Assembly (NCBI GenBank): GCA_037367405.1
Contig: JAZKJV010010609.1
Coordinates: 124,001-188,000 of the forward strand
Direction: 5' to 3'
Source: Ottelia alismoides
Taxonomy: Eukaryota > Streptophyta > Magnoliopsida > Alismatales > Hydrocharitaceae
DNA length: 64,000 bases
The translations under genes were made by a program, and so were the position numbers. Positions 21,347-34,448 of the stretch are shown piece by piece. The notes under the pieces were generated by a model that worked only from the letters and a program-made list of their open reading frames with translations, was not told the DNA's origin and searched no databases. Numbering within the stretch: the first letter of the stretch is position 1; each line of letters opens with the position of its first letter.

Positions 21347-24239
21347 CATGTTTATGAAGGTTTTGGATATGATCCATGAACCTACGAAAATTTGGGCTTA
21401 TTTGGGTTCGTGAAGATTTTAGCATTTCAATTTTCGCAGCCCTGTCTTGTGATACTTTTTTGACCCTATTTTAAATATTTAAACATGAATTTATCACTTA
21501 GATAATGTTTCCCTTTAAATAAGGAAAATATGGAATTTGAGTTTGCGTAATTTGGATTCCGTTTGCTCAAGATATGATCGTTTTATTAATCATATGTCCG
21601 CTGTTTCGAGGATGGCGATTAGAAACGTAATTAGGATGTTAATTACAGTTTTAAATACCTGAAAATACATGTTTATCACATGTTTTCATTTTTAAATTAA
21701 GCTATCAATCCCCAGAAATTGATTTTGCTTAATTTGGATTTAAAATGAACGAGATATGTTATTTTTAGTTAGTGAGGGTCACTATTAGAAATTGCATCAT
21801 TATCCAAAACGTTGTGATTGTCATTTAAAAAAATTGTGAAATTAATAGTTAATTTTTTGGAATAATTGTGGATAATATTTGGAAAATATTATAACAATAA
21901 TTATTCCTTTAAATGACATTGCATCAACCAATGAATGATTAGATTAAATCTAGATCACCAATTGGTTACTTGATACACTTTCATCAAACTTGTTACTTGA
22001 ATAAGTTTTGGGAATTTGTCTAGCAAATTTCCATATAATCAAAATGATTTTGATTATTACTATATGGTATAATTTCGGTTGAAAGATAGATGATCATATC
22101 AAGTACAAAGTGATTGACTCGGTATTGTTCTTTCCCGAGGCAGATATGGTGTCTAGTCGGGGAGCGTTGGGGTAGCAGGTTGCACCGTGTGCGATCTGTC
22201 CCACTCCCGCCGGTACTGACCATGGCGGCGGGTAGGGAACGAATGATGCCTGAGAAATCATGATGTATTTTCTAATTATTAAATTCTAATAATACGTACT
22301 TTGAGATAATACCACTAATTCAAGTAACAATCAAGTTTGATGATTAAATTAGATTGATAATTGATTTAATGCGATTAGATTAATTACATCCAATTGAAAC
22401 ACTCTATTATGAATAGAGTTGTTATTTTTCTTGAAAGAATTAGTCATAATGAATATGATTCATGATGATCAACTAGAATTTGAATATGATATGGAGGATC
22501 ACAAAAGTGACATCCATGGTCTCCCGTCAAGGCGAAGGATTCCGTTGTCAGGTATTGTACGTAGGAGACGTCTGTCCGAAGTGACAACTCCTGTATGCAA
22601 GCACATCTGGATCGGGCCCTTTTCTTCTCGAAAGAGTAAGGCCATATACGTAGTGACTACAATATCGAATCCTCAAATTATTGGGGCGATATTGGATTGC
22701 ACATAGTGAGTACTATTCTTGTTGATGGTTGGTTCAATTAATGACGGGTCAACATCACCTTAGGGGTGATGGGCCCGGGTGTTAAAGACCAAATTAGGAA
22801 TGCAAGTTGGACTTGCAAGGCGGAATGTGTTCCCGCTTCTTTTTATCCAAGTTACAGATTCTAATATTATTAGGATGTAATAAAGATAAGGAAGGAGATC
22901 CCAGATCTTGCTGAGATATGATGGTAAGTATATCTCTTACATTGAAAGTGATTAAGGGAATGAACTTTCAATGTTGACAAGGCAAGACAACTTTGATATG
23001 AAAATTCCTAAATCAAAGTAAAATATATATTTATATATATTCATGCAAATTTCTTATTTCAGATAATCCTTCATTAAACCCACTCAATAATATACTCAAT
23101 AATAACCAGTAAAATATCATGGATTGGATCCATGATCAAGATATTGTACTTGCAGTTGAACACATAATGTATGTGGTTGCAATGTGCAAGTTTCCTCATA
23201 ATAATGAGGAATGACAATTATAATAGACAATAGGACTTCAACCTTAGGGTTTATATGTCTCTATAAGTCTTTATCTCATCGAATGTACTTTGAAAGTGAC
23301 ATGTCGATGATGATCGTAATTGTCAAATAATCCTTATAAAATATAAGAAGATATTCTGGCATACATATGTGCTCTCGACATTTAATCATTATTGGCATGG
23401 TTCTCTGCATCATGCAGAATGGTAGCTCTATAAGAGATGATGTACTCAAAATATTTGAGTACCTACCTGAACCAATGTTTTAAGAGTTTAGATGGATGTA
23501 GATACGATGACTGTCATTATTCTACTATCTATACTCTGGTCATTCATGAAGCTTCATAATATTCATATTATATGAATTGAATGGAGCATGTATAAATGTT
23601 GAAATACTCTTATATTGAAAATTTTGATTTCAACATAAGGAATCCTTTGTCTTGAGCAATGGTTGTTTATAGATAAAGGGAGCACAGTGGAAGCATGGGT
23701 TGGACCCAAGTAAGAAGGAAAGTCAAAGAGTTGACTGTACTTCTGTGACTTCCATATGGCATCCAAATAGTTGGATGAATACCAATACTGTAATAAGCTG
23801 ATGTATAGATAATATGACTATCAAGTCTATCTAGATCCTTAGAGAAGGACTTGGATAATGCATCGGACTAATTTACATATAATCATTGAAATTGACTTAC
23901 TTCTTTGATAAGATAAAGTCTAATAATTGTATCCCATTCTTCTAATAACACTTGTAATTGGTTGCATATATATTAGAAGACTATAAAAATTTGATTTTAA
24001 GGTTTAATAGTCATCTACATGGATATTGATGTAATTGTTGCAACAATATCTATTGGATAGATCGACTTGTTATTTTCTAGATGTTAAAATGCACTCATTG
24101 TTTATTTCTAAATGTTGGGAATAAACATGAATTATAGAATAGACCTATCATAAAGAGTTATGATGGAGATATTTCAGATAGTAATCTAAAATCTAGTGGA
24201 CTCTACACAATTAGTGAATGGTTCATTAACATTTCTAAT
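21347..24239 (+). other. Copia 1 leader and gag region, unrecognisable
   Basis: No open frame with a recognisable gag motif survives. Repeated stops in all frames and AT enrichment suggest long decay. 22130-22240 is a short GC-richer island. Confidence 0.5.
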
Positions 24240-26162
24240 ACTAAAATTAAACCTTAAAAGATCAATAGGAGAATGAAGACCATTTGACAATGATCTGGCA
24301 TCAAGTCTTGGACATTTATCAATTGATGTAATTAGTAGACTAGTAAGAGATGAAACTTTAGATTGTATGAAGGTTCAAATCTTACATACTTGTGAATATT
24401 GTATTCAAAAGTAAAAATATCCAATACACCCTTTCTTGGAATGGTCTAAGATGTTAAGGTATTCAAGATCTCATGCATATTGATTTATGTGAATCATCTA
24501 TATCAGAATAAACATTATGGATATGTGATATCTATTTATAATTATTTGTGATATAAGATTTCTTCTCTTCACTTAGAAACCTTTGAAATGTTCAAAGATT
24601 TCACAAGTTTGGTTTAGAACCAAAGTTTGAAGGAAGATTAAATGAATTTGATCTAATCTAGGTAGTCACTACCTATTAGATGAATTCATGGAATACCTTA
24701 TAGAGATAGGAATATCATTTTTATCTCACTCATCCTAATAAACCTAAACTCAGTAGGAGTTGTAGGAAGATACAATTAGATCATGTGTGACATGATATGA
24801 TAAATGATGAATATTAGCATAATTATCTATTAGTTTCCAAGGTATATATATATAGTAGAGACTACAATATATATCCTTAATAAGGTTCCAAGCAAATAAG
24901 CTGGAATTTAGCACCTGAGAGTGATACTTCATTAGGAAAATAAAGGATGGTATTGGATACCTACTTTATGACCTTGAGATTCTTAAAAGATCCCATCTCT
25001 GAGAATGTGATTCTTAGATGATGAGACTCTTAACAATCAATATGAAAATGAAGTGAAGGAACTTATTTAATCTTGAGAAGATAATGAGTCTCCTGAAATC
25101 AGGAACTAAATACACAATTAAAGATGTAACATTAATACCTCTTCAAATAAGTTTGAGGATGGATTCCAAGTGTTAGTTAAATCTGACATGATTTGACTTC
25201 ATATGATCAAGCTTCTAAAGATCATGACATAGAAAGATGGATGTTAGCAATAAAGTTTAAAGTAGACTTCATATACAAGTATTGTATATGGATTCTCGAG
25301 GATCCACCTATATGGGTAAGACCCATTAAGGTATAAATGGATCTTCAAGAGAAAGAGAGAACCTGATGAGAAGGTAGAGACCTTCAAAGCACGGTTCGTA
25401 GCCATGAGCTACACGCCGAAGAGAAGACATTGCTTGCGATAAGACTTGCTCTTCAGTGATTATGCTTGAACTCATCAGAATATTGCTAAATATAGCTACA
25501 CAACTTGACTTTGAGATCTTTAAGATGAAAGTCATTATTGCATTTCTCCATGAATACCTCTCTGAGGACATTCACATGAAGTAGGCCCAGAGCTTCATGG
25601 TTGAGGAAAGCAAGGCGTGCATGCTAAGGAACTCCATCTTTGAACTCAAATAAGCTTCTTGTATTTGAAAAATAATATTTGATGAAATTATAAATGTTAT
25701 GATTTCAGATAGAATCTTGATGAACCATGTGAAACTTAGTGGGAGTGCCATTATGTTCATCATGCTTAATGTAGATAATATCCTAATCATTTGTAATGAT
25801 AGAAGGATGATAATAATAAGTGTTTTATAGACTGTTTGTTCCATACCTTGAGATAAGATCTCAAGAATACCTCTTAGATCTTAATTCTGAAGTTGTTCAG
25901 AAACAAAGAGAAGAGGGTATTGGGACTATCACATTAGTGGTACACCTTGGATATATTCCATTTTCTGGAAAATTCCAAGAAAGGCTTCTTTCACTCAAGA
26001 TATGGTACTAACCTATCTAACGGGATAGTGCCTCAAAGAGTTGAGGATGCGAATGCTAAAACTGCTTGCCTTTGTGCATCAGTTCCGAGAAGCCAGGTGT
26101 ATACTAGATGGGTACAAAACCCAGATGTCTACCATGCAGTGGGAGTACTAAACTGCTACTAA
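24240..26162 (+). pseudogene. Copia 1 pol remnant (pre-integrase, integrase, RT)
   Basis: By comparison with the better copy at 31690-34433, the pre-integrase region is near 24270-24440 (ATCTGGCATCAAGTCTTGG encodes the WHQ start), integrase traces lie at 24450-24960 and RT at about 25310-26160 (WIFKRKRE-like, then SGSAIMFIMLNVDNILIICN at about 25738-25797). Frames change many times and stops are frequent. The usual YVDD is read as NVDN. RNase H follows only as traces to about 26560. There is no functional potential. Confidence 0.7.
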
Positions 26163-26618
26163 TCCTACTATGGTAATAAAACACTTGATTGCATTAATAA
26201 CAATATCTTCATAGAGGACAAAACTTTTGAGATAGTGATCTCAAAGTCTTATCTTAAAGAAATTAAGACTTTATAGATAGTGATCTAAAAGGTATTAACT
26301 GCGGATACCTTAGGAGATAGAGATCTCCAGGATTAAGGGTATTCTAGTAAGGATGATAGAAAAATTATTAGTTAAATGATTATTGAGTTGTAGTGTCAAT
26401 GACACTATAACTAATAGTGTTGAGTATTGGTTGCATAAGATGTAATTTTCGCATTGAATGCGAGAACTATTACTCAGAGATATGCAAGTACCGTAAAAGG
26501 ACTTGGCATAGTCTCTCGAGAACAGAGTGACTAATCAACTTACCTAGCTATTTTTCTAAATAGCTTATGATTGTCACATGAGGGTGGGATTAAATGATTA
26601 GCCCATTAATGTCTCTTT

Positions 26619-26633
26619 GGGGTAGTGGGTGAT
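26619..26633 (+). other. Polypurine tract of Copia 1
   Basis: GGGGTAGTGGGTGAT lies directly before the 3' LTR. The corresponding tract of Copia 2 is GGGCTAGTGGGAGAT at 34434-34448. Confidence 0.8.
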
Positions 26634-29221
26634 TGTTGGACATGCAAGCCCACGGCGAGCCATTATGCAATAAATGTTATTGCGAATATCATTCCCTGAT
26701 CTGAAATAAAGAATAGATAATTTGCATAATAGGTTCCTTAGTACAATTAGGGTTATGTACTATGGCCATCTTGATTATCATACAACGGTTGATTCAAATA
26801 TTGAATCAAAGAGGCTGGTGCTTGAATGAACATCTAAAGAGTTAGGTTGAGGACTCATCAAGCACCGTCAAAGGATTGTTCAGAGATGATCTCCAGCCTG
26901 AGTAGGAAATGGCAATCCTTTCTCATTTAGGATGATATCTGACCGACCTCTTGATGCAGGTCCTCTGCATGGGAATAGAGATTCGGAGGTGGCAGATTAG
27001 TTAAGTCAAAAAGTTGACTTAACGAGATCGAGATAACCAAAGTCCTATGTCATATGCTGTCACGATATAGGCACGTTTCCTCTGACCGGAGACAGATGTG
27101 TTACTATATGTCTTAGTATGTACATTTGGCAGACTAATAGGTTGATGACCTAATCAAGGTCTATATACTAGCGTGTTGGTGTACATATAAGGACATATGA
27201 GTAATACGATCTCTCAAAGGGATCACACGGGTTCATTACTGAACCAGAAGACATGAGCTCACTCAGGAGATATTGGGAAGATTAAATTCCATGCACAGTC
27301 ATCTCGTTTTGGAAGCTTTACTGAATTTGTAGGTTTGATATATACTTTTGGAAAGTATATGATCAACACCTGGGTATGATATATGCTTTTGGAAAGCATG
27401 TGATCAATACCAACTCCCAATAGTCAAATGAGAAACTTGATGATAAAACTCTGAAGTAGATAGTGTAAAATTTATCATATACTTCAGGTTTATTCTGGGT
27501 CTTCCAGTATGCAGGATGTACATGCATTGGGAATACCTGAGGGTGACATGATCATAAACGATTGTATAACCATGACGCTTCCATTCATAGGGAGTAATGA
27601 AATAGGTCTGGATTTTAGTGACTCCTCTCAGTAGAGAAGTAATCTGATCTTGATCCAAATATTGGACCTTGATCTGAATGTGATTCAGATGCATTGAGAA
27701 GATTGGATTTGCGGTTTTGATTTAATCAAGCATCTGTGAGAGGTCCGCAAGATCTGGATTTGAGATGCGATCTCAATATCCAAGTCACTATACGTGGAAC
27801 AATACAATAGTCATGTCCTTATCTCCAAGTATCTGCGGAGAAAGCGCATTATCCTTGAAAGAGTTCATGGATAATTTCATTGTTGATATATGTATCCGAG
27901 CATTGAGAAAATGGATAATTAAATGTGATTTAATTATCATGAATAATATAAATTTGACTCATATTATTTGGAGAGTTATCTAAGATAATTAAATGTGATT
28001 TAATTATCAAATATATGAATAATGTGAATGTAATTCATATTATTGGGGCACATTTGAGATCCAAGATGATTAAATGTGATTTAATTATCATGGATAAGAA
28101 TAATATGGATAGCACTATCCATATTATTCAGGTATATTATAAATGTGATTTATAATATATTAAAGAGAGCATATTGTGATTTATATTTGTTAATTAATTA
28201 TTAATGTGAATTTGATTCACATTGGATGATTAATTAAAAATATAATTTACATTTAGTTTTGGGATGTGAATATGATCCACATTTTTCCAATGGCATGATT
28301 GCAATGTCCACAAGATAATTATGAATTATTTTTATGAAATAATTTACAACAAATGTTGTTGTAAATCTTGGAGATCTCATGAGATAATGAGATCTCATGA
28401 GATAATGAGATCTCATGAGTTTTTGAGGAGATAGACTCATTCTATCTCATTATCTCCAAGACCAGTCAAAGTGATTTAAATTGGGATTAATTATGTTGAT
28501 TATCAATATAAAATTGATTCAAATTAAATCAATTGTTGTTGTGTTTTTACAACAACATCTTAGCCATTGAAAGAAACATAAATCAATCTTAACCATTGAT
28601 TTTGTGTTGTCCATGGATTGAGATCCATGGACTCCCAAAATCTTATATAAGAAGAGGCACCCCTTGCTCTTCCATACAAGATAATGAATGCTCTCTTTCT
28701 CTCTTTTTCTCCACACGCCAAGCCTCTCTCTCTCTCTCTTATAATGGTCGTCCACCATCGAGCCATTGTGAGAGTCATCATCGATGCAGCGTCGTCATTA
28801 TGCTGCCGTATCATCTACTCGTGGATCTCCATCTCCTTTGGTGTGTCTCGCTCGTAAAGAAGATGTTGGATCTCATGTGACGAGATCAGGAGATCTACCG
28901 CTTGGATCATCGACATGGATTGCGAGGAGCACGCGATTCATCCCCGCGCTTGCAAGGGTCTCCTAAATTGGATCAAAATTGAGACATAAGGTCTCTTGGT
29001 TTAGAGACTCTATCGCAACCACGCTTCAATAGGTAAACCTTATATCTAATTGTGGTTTATATGAAACGATCCGAGAAAGGTTCTTGGATCATGTGGTTTC
29101 ATCATTTAAAATTTTTAAATTCCGCTGCCCGGAGCAACTAGCGAGACTTGCCGCTCCCGATCGCATTCGATGCGATCCACACGCTTCCGTGATGTGCTTG
29201 AGGATCTCCCAATATCCTTCA
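26634..29221 (+). repeat. 3' LTR of Copia 1 (2588 bp)
   Basis: It starts TGTTGGAC and ends CCTTCA, colinear with the 5' LTR along its length, including the TATA box at 28644-28651. A duplicated GAGATCTCATGAGATAAT unit near 28370-28410 is one copy longer than in the 5' LTR. Confidence 0.93.
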
Positions 29222-29226
29222 CTCTT
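29222..29226. repeat. Copia target site duplication CTCTT (right)
   Basis: Matches 18758-18762. Confidence 0.85.
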
Positions 29227-29569
29227 GCCTTTAAGGGATGCGTATAGAAGATTTTAAGGGACGTCATGACCATCCCATCTGAGCTATTCTAGGAAAGAAT
29301 ATACCTATTGCACAATAGTAATCAACAATCCTATTTGAAATCAACAAACCAATATATACTTGTAGACTACTATCAACAAGAAAAATCAACAAGCTCTATA
29401 TGAAACCAACAAGCCATATGAAATATTAAAAATAAAACATGCTATACAATTAAAAGGTTCTAATATGAAAATTTTTTGCTGGCTAGTTCACTAACTACTC
29501 ATCTATCTAATATTAAACTATCAATGTTTTTAGCCTAGATAAAACTATTTCACTATTCCATATTTACTA

Positions 29570-31075
29570 CTTATCGTTGTCTTCTCCATCTCCCTCATCG
29601 CTCTCATCGTCTTCCTCATTGCCATCTTCCTCCTCCTAATTGGTTTACAGAGCTAGGGTTTGTGGAGTAAGGTTATCTCCACCATGAAGTAGCATGAATG
29701 CATGAAATTGCACTATTTTGCTCCGCAGTCTCATAATTTCATCTTGGTATTGATGCATTGAGTCATCCTGGCTGGAAACCTGTTCATTCAACTACACCAA
29801 ATTATTCTCTAACCCCTTTTATCTCATTGACTTTTGGGACGATGATCTGCTACTACAATGGTACCATGATCGAATGATTGCCCCACAAACACAACATCGC
29901 ACATGTCTAGAATGCTCCAGACCCGTCGCTTGGACAAATGCTATGTCTAGGGTGATTGGTGCTTGACAGGTGTCTGTTCTGTCTAACGATGAGATGGTGG
30001 TGAGCCTCATCATCACATCCCGACATACATGCATTGTTCATCATTTAACTTGTATCATAAATACTCTGGAAAGTCAAACTATCAAAAATATAAGTTTTTC
30101 TTACATGAAGGGATCAATACGCTTCGTCCACCCATTCAACAACCCCACTGATGTTAGGACTCTTGGATTGTTCAAAAATTTCAGTTCTTTTTGGCCCATG
30201 ATCACGTTCTTAATTTTAAATAGAAGTGCAAAACTAAGAATGCTATCTACATGTAAAAAATATAAATCACGTAAATAATTAAAGTACTTACAAAGTCTAT
30301 GCAACTGATATAATTTTTCAACCCATCTTGTGGGTAGCCTTCAATCCCTTATTTTTGTTGTTAGTATTCCTCTTAGAAATCTCCTATAATTTACAATTAT
30401 TATTAAGGTAAAATAAGTAAAAAAAGTAAAAAGTAGTTGCAATACCCCATGTTCTTCTCTAGTCCAATATACAACAAGCTCCCTCCATTGGGTAGGATCA
30501 TTGCCTTAGTGACACCCTCTAAAAATGTTGCTCTAGTGGAAGCTATGGATCAAAATACTGAAAAACTATGTATTAATATCACAAACATACTCACAGTACT
30601 CTTAAAGCGGCCTTGATAGTGACGAAGCATTCTCTTGCATGGGCCAAAACCTACCCATCAACCTCAGGACTATGATTCCCATGTGAAATTAGCCTGCAAA
30701 GATTATAAGTTAATTATTACGGATGATATTTATAATGAAAATTTAAGAAAAAGTATATAGCCAGTTATTTACATCCATGTCACATAGAATGCCATCCTTA
30801 ATAGTATGAGGAATCAATCTGGAATCAACAGAGCTGATAGGAACATGAGAATGTGCCACCTGTCGCACCGACTCCCACGTAACTATGAAACAACGTAGAA
30901 TTCTTACCCATTACATCATCGCCAATAATCTAAATCTGTAAAGTCATGCCTGGAGGGAGTTGGTCTAATGCTCTCCATGTGAGAGTCCTCTCCTCCTAGT
31001 GGAAGTAGCAACATGTAGAAGTCTGAGGGTGGAGGGGCTGAAGTTGGTGTCTCTCCAACATGTCGCTCACTCCTA
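29570..31075 (-). pseudogene. CACTA TNP1-like accessory protein (Transposase_24 type)
   Basis: Read on the minus strand, 30640-30446 contains QWRELVVYWTREEHG, the W..LV.YW signature of the plant Ptta/En/Spm transposase family. After a short intron (GT near 30445, AG near 30385) the next exon reads EISKRNTNNKNKG..H.MG, the continuation of that domain. Farther downstream come a helical region (QYQDEIMRLRSKIVQFHA, about 29790-29700) and an acidic tail of Glu/Asp codons (about 29640-29575). The N-terminal part begins near 31075 with a Pro/Ser-rich segment. Stops and frame changes indicate decay. Accessory proteins of this type help the transposase bind subterminal repeats (established for TNP1/TNPA). 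Confidence 0.62.
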
Positions 31076-31202
31076 GGCAACATTTCTATGTAAAATATAA
31101 TCTAAAATTATCTAAATTCCAAATAAAAAATAAGTTATTGTACCTTTTGGTCAAACATTGTAGTATAACAAACTCTACGAGTTATTATGTTCACATCGTT
31201 AT

Positions 31203-31600
31203 CTATGAAGGTAGTCGAACTCCCATAAGCTCCTTCCTAATATGCATCATTGATATAAGGTAGATCTTCATCTTCAACTGCATCAGAAAAATATCTAGGA
31301 AAGATATGCATGTGAATAATCCATCCATTGTGGGAGTTACTTGGAACATAGAAGACTTGCTCAACTTGGTTTGCCAGTGTAAACAGTTCATTTGTCTGTA
31401 ACTGACCACTTTTTTTCAAATGAATATAGACATTCTTATCTCTCCGATAACCAATTCCTTCACGACCAATATTGAATCAAAGGTACTTGAACAAAATACA
31501 TTGCATGTCATGTGAGAAACTAATTTCTATTATATCAATAATCTGACCGTAGTAGCCATGCACTCCTGATTAAAGTTCTGCTTTTTCAATAACACATGAT
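31203..31600 (-). pseudogene. CACTA TNP2-type transposase, C-terminal fragment (DUF4216-like)
   Basis: The minus strand reads SGVHGYYGQIIDIIEISF, then LFKY..FNIGREGIGYRRD, then FTLANQVEQVFYVPSNSHNG, closely following the FY..L..I.EL.Y, VLFKC.W and F.LASQ.QQVFYV pattern of the C-terminal domain of plant CACTA transposases. At least two in-frame stops occur (one before SGVHG, one after LFKYL). The catalytic part is absent, cut off near 31690 where Copia sequence starts. Confidence 0.65.
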
Positions 31601-31689
31601 ATCTGTATTGCTTTAATGTCTTTGATCGATTTCTTTCTGAAGAGAAAACCATTAATAATGTATCCTGAATGGGAAAGAACATGTGACTA

Positions 31690-34433
31690 AGGATTTTGTG
31701 AGAGAACCTCAATTTTCTTTGTGAAACAACTATTGCCATTATGAATTATGCATTGATGAACATGTCATGAATGTTACTACCACTAATAAAAACCTTAAAA
31801 GATCCATGGAGAAGGGAAATCATTCAAATATGATCTGGCATCAAAGGCTTGGTTATTTATCTGTTGATATGATCAATAGATTGATAAAGGATGTACCCTT
31901 AGATTTTCTACAGGTCCAATCGTTACCTAGCTGCGAACATTGTATTCATGGTAAAATGACTAGGATGCCTTTTCATAACAAGGTTACCTGATGCGAAGGT
32001 ATTCTTGACCTAAGACATATCGATGTATGTGGTCCCTTCAGTGCCGCGACTCGAAATGGATATCACTATTATTTGACGTTTATTGATGAACATTCACGAT
32101 ACAAGTTTAATCTTCCTGCTACGTCATAAATCTGAAACCTTTGAAAAGTTCAAAGAGTTCTAGGCTTTGGTTGAGAACCAAATTGATAAGAAGATTAAAC
32201 GGATTCAACCTGATAGAGGTGGCGAGTGCCTCTCAAATGATTTCAAGAAATACCTTAAAGAGAATGGAATTATCTCCAATCTCACTCCTCCTGGAATCCC
32301 CAACTTAATGATGTTGCTGAAAGATGCAACATGACCATCATGGATATGGTCCGTTCAATGATGAGCAAAGCACATTTACCACTTAGTTTCTAGAGTTATG
32401 CAATAGAGACTGCCATATATAACTTGAACAAGATTCTTAGCCAGTCTATACCTAAGACTCCTCATGAGCTCTGGTATGGAACCAAACCTAGTGTTAATCA
32501 CTTGAGGATTTGGGGTTTCTTGGTCCAGTGAAGAACATGGATGCATGCAAGCTAGAGTATCACACTTGAGAATGCTACTTCATTGGGTATGTTAAGTATG
32601 GTATTGGATATCAGCTTTATGACCCTGAGACCCAAAAGTTTTTCATCTCTAGAGATGTGAAATTTCTAGAGGATGACTTCCTTAAAGGTCAAGATGAAAT
32701 TGAAGTAGAGGAACTCATTGAGTCACCTGATGATTCTGAGCCTCCTGAACCAGAAACTGAAGATACAAATAAAAGATGAAACACCCATACTTCTTCGAAG
32801 GAGTTAGAGGGTGGTTACACCACCTGAAAAGTATGGATTCCATGTGTCAACATAAACTGGCAATGATCCTACTTTATTTGATGAAGCACTTGGGGGTCAT
32901 GACATGGATAGATGGATACTAGCAATGAAGTCAAAGATTGACTCCATGTATAAGAATGGTGTGTGGACCCTATAGGATCTACCTGAAGGTGTAAAACCCA
33001 TAGGGTGTAAATGGATCTTTAAGAGAAAGAGGGGGACTGATGGGAAAGTGGAGACTTTCAATGCACGGCTCGTAACCAAAGGCCACACTCAGAGAGAAGG
33101 CATTGACTACGCTGAGACGTTCTCTCCTGTGGCTATGATTAAGTCCATCAGGACACTGCTTGGTATAGCTGCATCTCTTGACTACGATATCTGACAAATG
33201 GATGTCTAGACAACTTTCCTTAGTGGATACCTCAAGGAGGATATCTATATGGAGCAGCCCTAGGGCTTCATAACCAAGGAAGGTAAAGTATGCAAGCTGA
33301 AGAAATCCATCTATGGGCTCAAACAAGCTTCTCGTAGCTAGAACATCAGATTTGATGAAACCATAAAGAGTTATGATTTTATGCAGAATCCTCATGAACC
33401 TTGTGTTGTACAAAAAACTTAGCGGGAGTGCTATTGTGTTCATTGTGCTTTACAAAGATGACATCCTTATCATTGGGAATGATATAGGAATGATGACCAG
33501 TGTTAAGATTTGGCTATCTCATACCATTGAGATAAAATATCTTGGAGAAGCCTCTTACATCTTGGGTCTGAGGCTGTTCAGAAATCGAGAAAAGAGGATA
33601 TTGGGATGGTCACAACATGGGTACATTAAGAAAATTCTTGAACGTTTCTGTATGGATAGTTCCAAGAAAGATTTCCTCCCCTTAAGACATGGTATCCACC
33701 TGTCTAAAGGGATGGCTCCTCAAACTGTTGAGGAAAAGAAAGCCATTGCTGGATGCCCCTATGCATCAGTTGTAGGAAGCTTAATGTATGCTATGATGTG
33801 TATTTGGCCAGATATCTGCCATGCAGTAGGAGTGGTAAGTCGTTACCAATCTTGCTAGGGAGAACAACACTGTAACGCAATGAAGAACATTTCCAAGTAT
33901 CTAAGACGGACACAAGATTACATTTTGGTCTATGGAGATGGTGATCTCCAAATCTTGGGATATACAAATTCGGATTTCCAGTTGGATATTGATGATCGAA
34001 AGTCAACTTCAGGGTTTGTGTTCCTGTTGTATGGTGGTGCTGTGAGCAGGAGAAGCAAGAAGCAGGACACTGCATCAGATTCAACAATAGAAGCCGAATA
34101 CATTGCCACATTGGATGCAGCAGAGGAGGCAGTGTGGTTGCGCAAGTTCATCCTGGAACTTAGCATAGTTTCCTATGATACTCCCATGCTGTTAATCTTT
34201 GATAACACGGGAGACATTGCCCAAGCAGAGGAACCCACATGTATCAAAAGAGCAAGCACGCGGAAAGGAAATACCACATCATTGAGGAGAATCAAAAGCA
34301 TGGTGACATCATAATCACTAAGGTGGCCTCTGCTGACAACATTGCTGATCCTCTTACCAAACCTCTGACACATAAGGTTTTCGACCAACATGTAATAAGT
34401 ATGGGTTTAAGGATAGTACCTGAATGGTTCTGA
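31690..34433 (+). pseudogene. Copia 2 pol: pre-integrase, integrase, RT, RNase H (broken)
   Basis: The best-preserved Copia polyprotein here. Pre-integrase: MIWHQRLGYLSVDMINRL and the C..C..GK pair at 31827-31960. Integrase: FIDEHSRYKF near 32080 and QPDRGGEC near 32205. RT: GCKWIFKRKRGTDGKVETF near 33005-33060, then SGSAIVFIVLYKDDILIIGN at about 33424-33483; the active site reads YKDD rather than the usual YVDD. RNase H: DIDDRKSTSGFVF near 33988 and DSTIEAEYIA near 34075, then KSKHAERKYH near 34245. Stops interrupt integrase and RT, and a frameshift near 34235 separates the RNase H end. It ends at the TGA at 34431-34433. Confidence 0.85.
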
Positions 34434-34448
34434 GGGCTAGTGGGAGAT
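34434..34448 (+). other. Polypurine tract of Copia 2
   Basis: GGGCTAGTGGGAGAT follows the pol stop codon at once and ends where the LTR begins. Confidence 0.75.

Larger units (their letters stand above)
18763..29221 (+). mobile_element. Full-length decayed Ty1/copia retrotransposon (Copia 1)
   Basis: It has two LTRs (18763-21332 and 26634-29221), a 5-bp duplication (CTCTT), an initiator-Met tRNA primer site at 21335-21346 and a polypurine tract at 26619-26633. The internal 5.3 kb is badly decayed: only pre-integrase, integrase and RT traces can be read. In the first roughly 395 bases the two LTRs differ at about 31 places (near 8%) by eye, so the insertion is older than the family B Athila element (near 4%). 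It sits inside the minus-strand CACTA transposon. Confidence 0.93.
18211..31640 (-). mobile_element. Minus-strand CACTA transposon, split by a Copia element
   Basis: The left boundary is CACTACAAC at 18211, followed by GACGGGC..GTCCC subterminal motifs to 18757. They resume after the Copia insertion (GGGACGTCATGACCATCCC at 29258). Genes are on the minus strand: a TNP2-type transposase tail (about 31600-31240) then a TNP1-like accessory gene (about 31070-29570), so the 3' end of the transposon is at 18211. The 5' end is missing; near 31690 the sequence passes into another Copia element. Subterminal repeats carry inverted GTCCCAT / ATGGGAC motifs throughout 18240-18740. Confidence 0.72.

Noticed and set aside
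20895..21413. 172-codon open frame at the end of the Copia 1 5' LTR
   Set aside because: It runs through the LTR end and primer site, and its counterpart in the 3' LTR is broken, so it is a chance frame.
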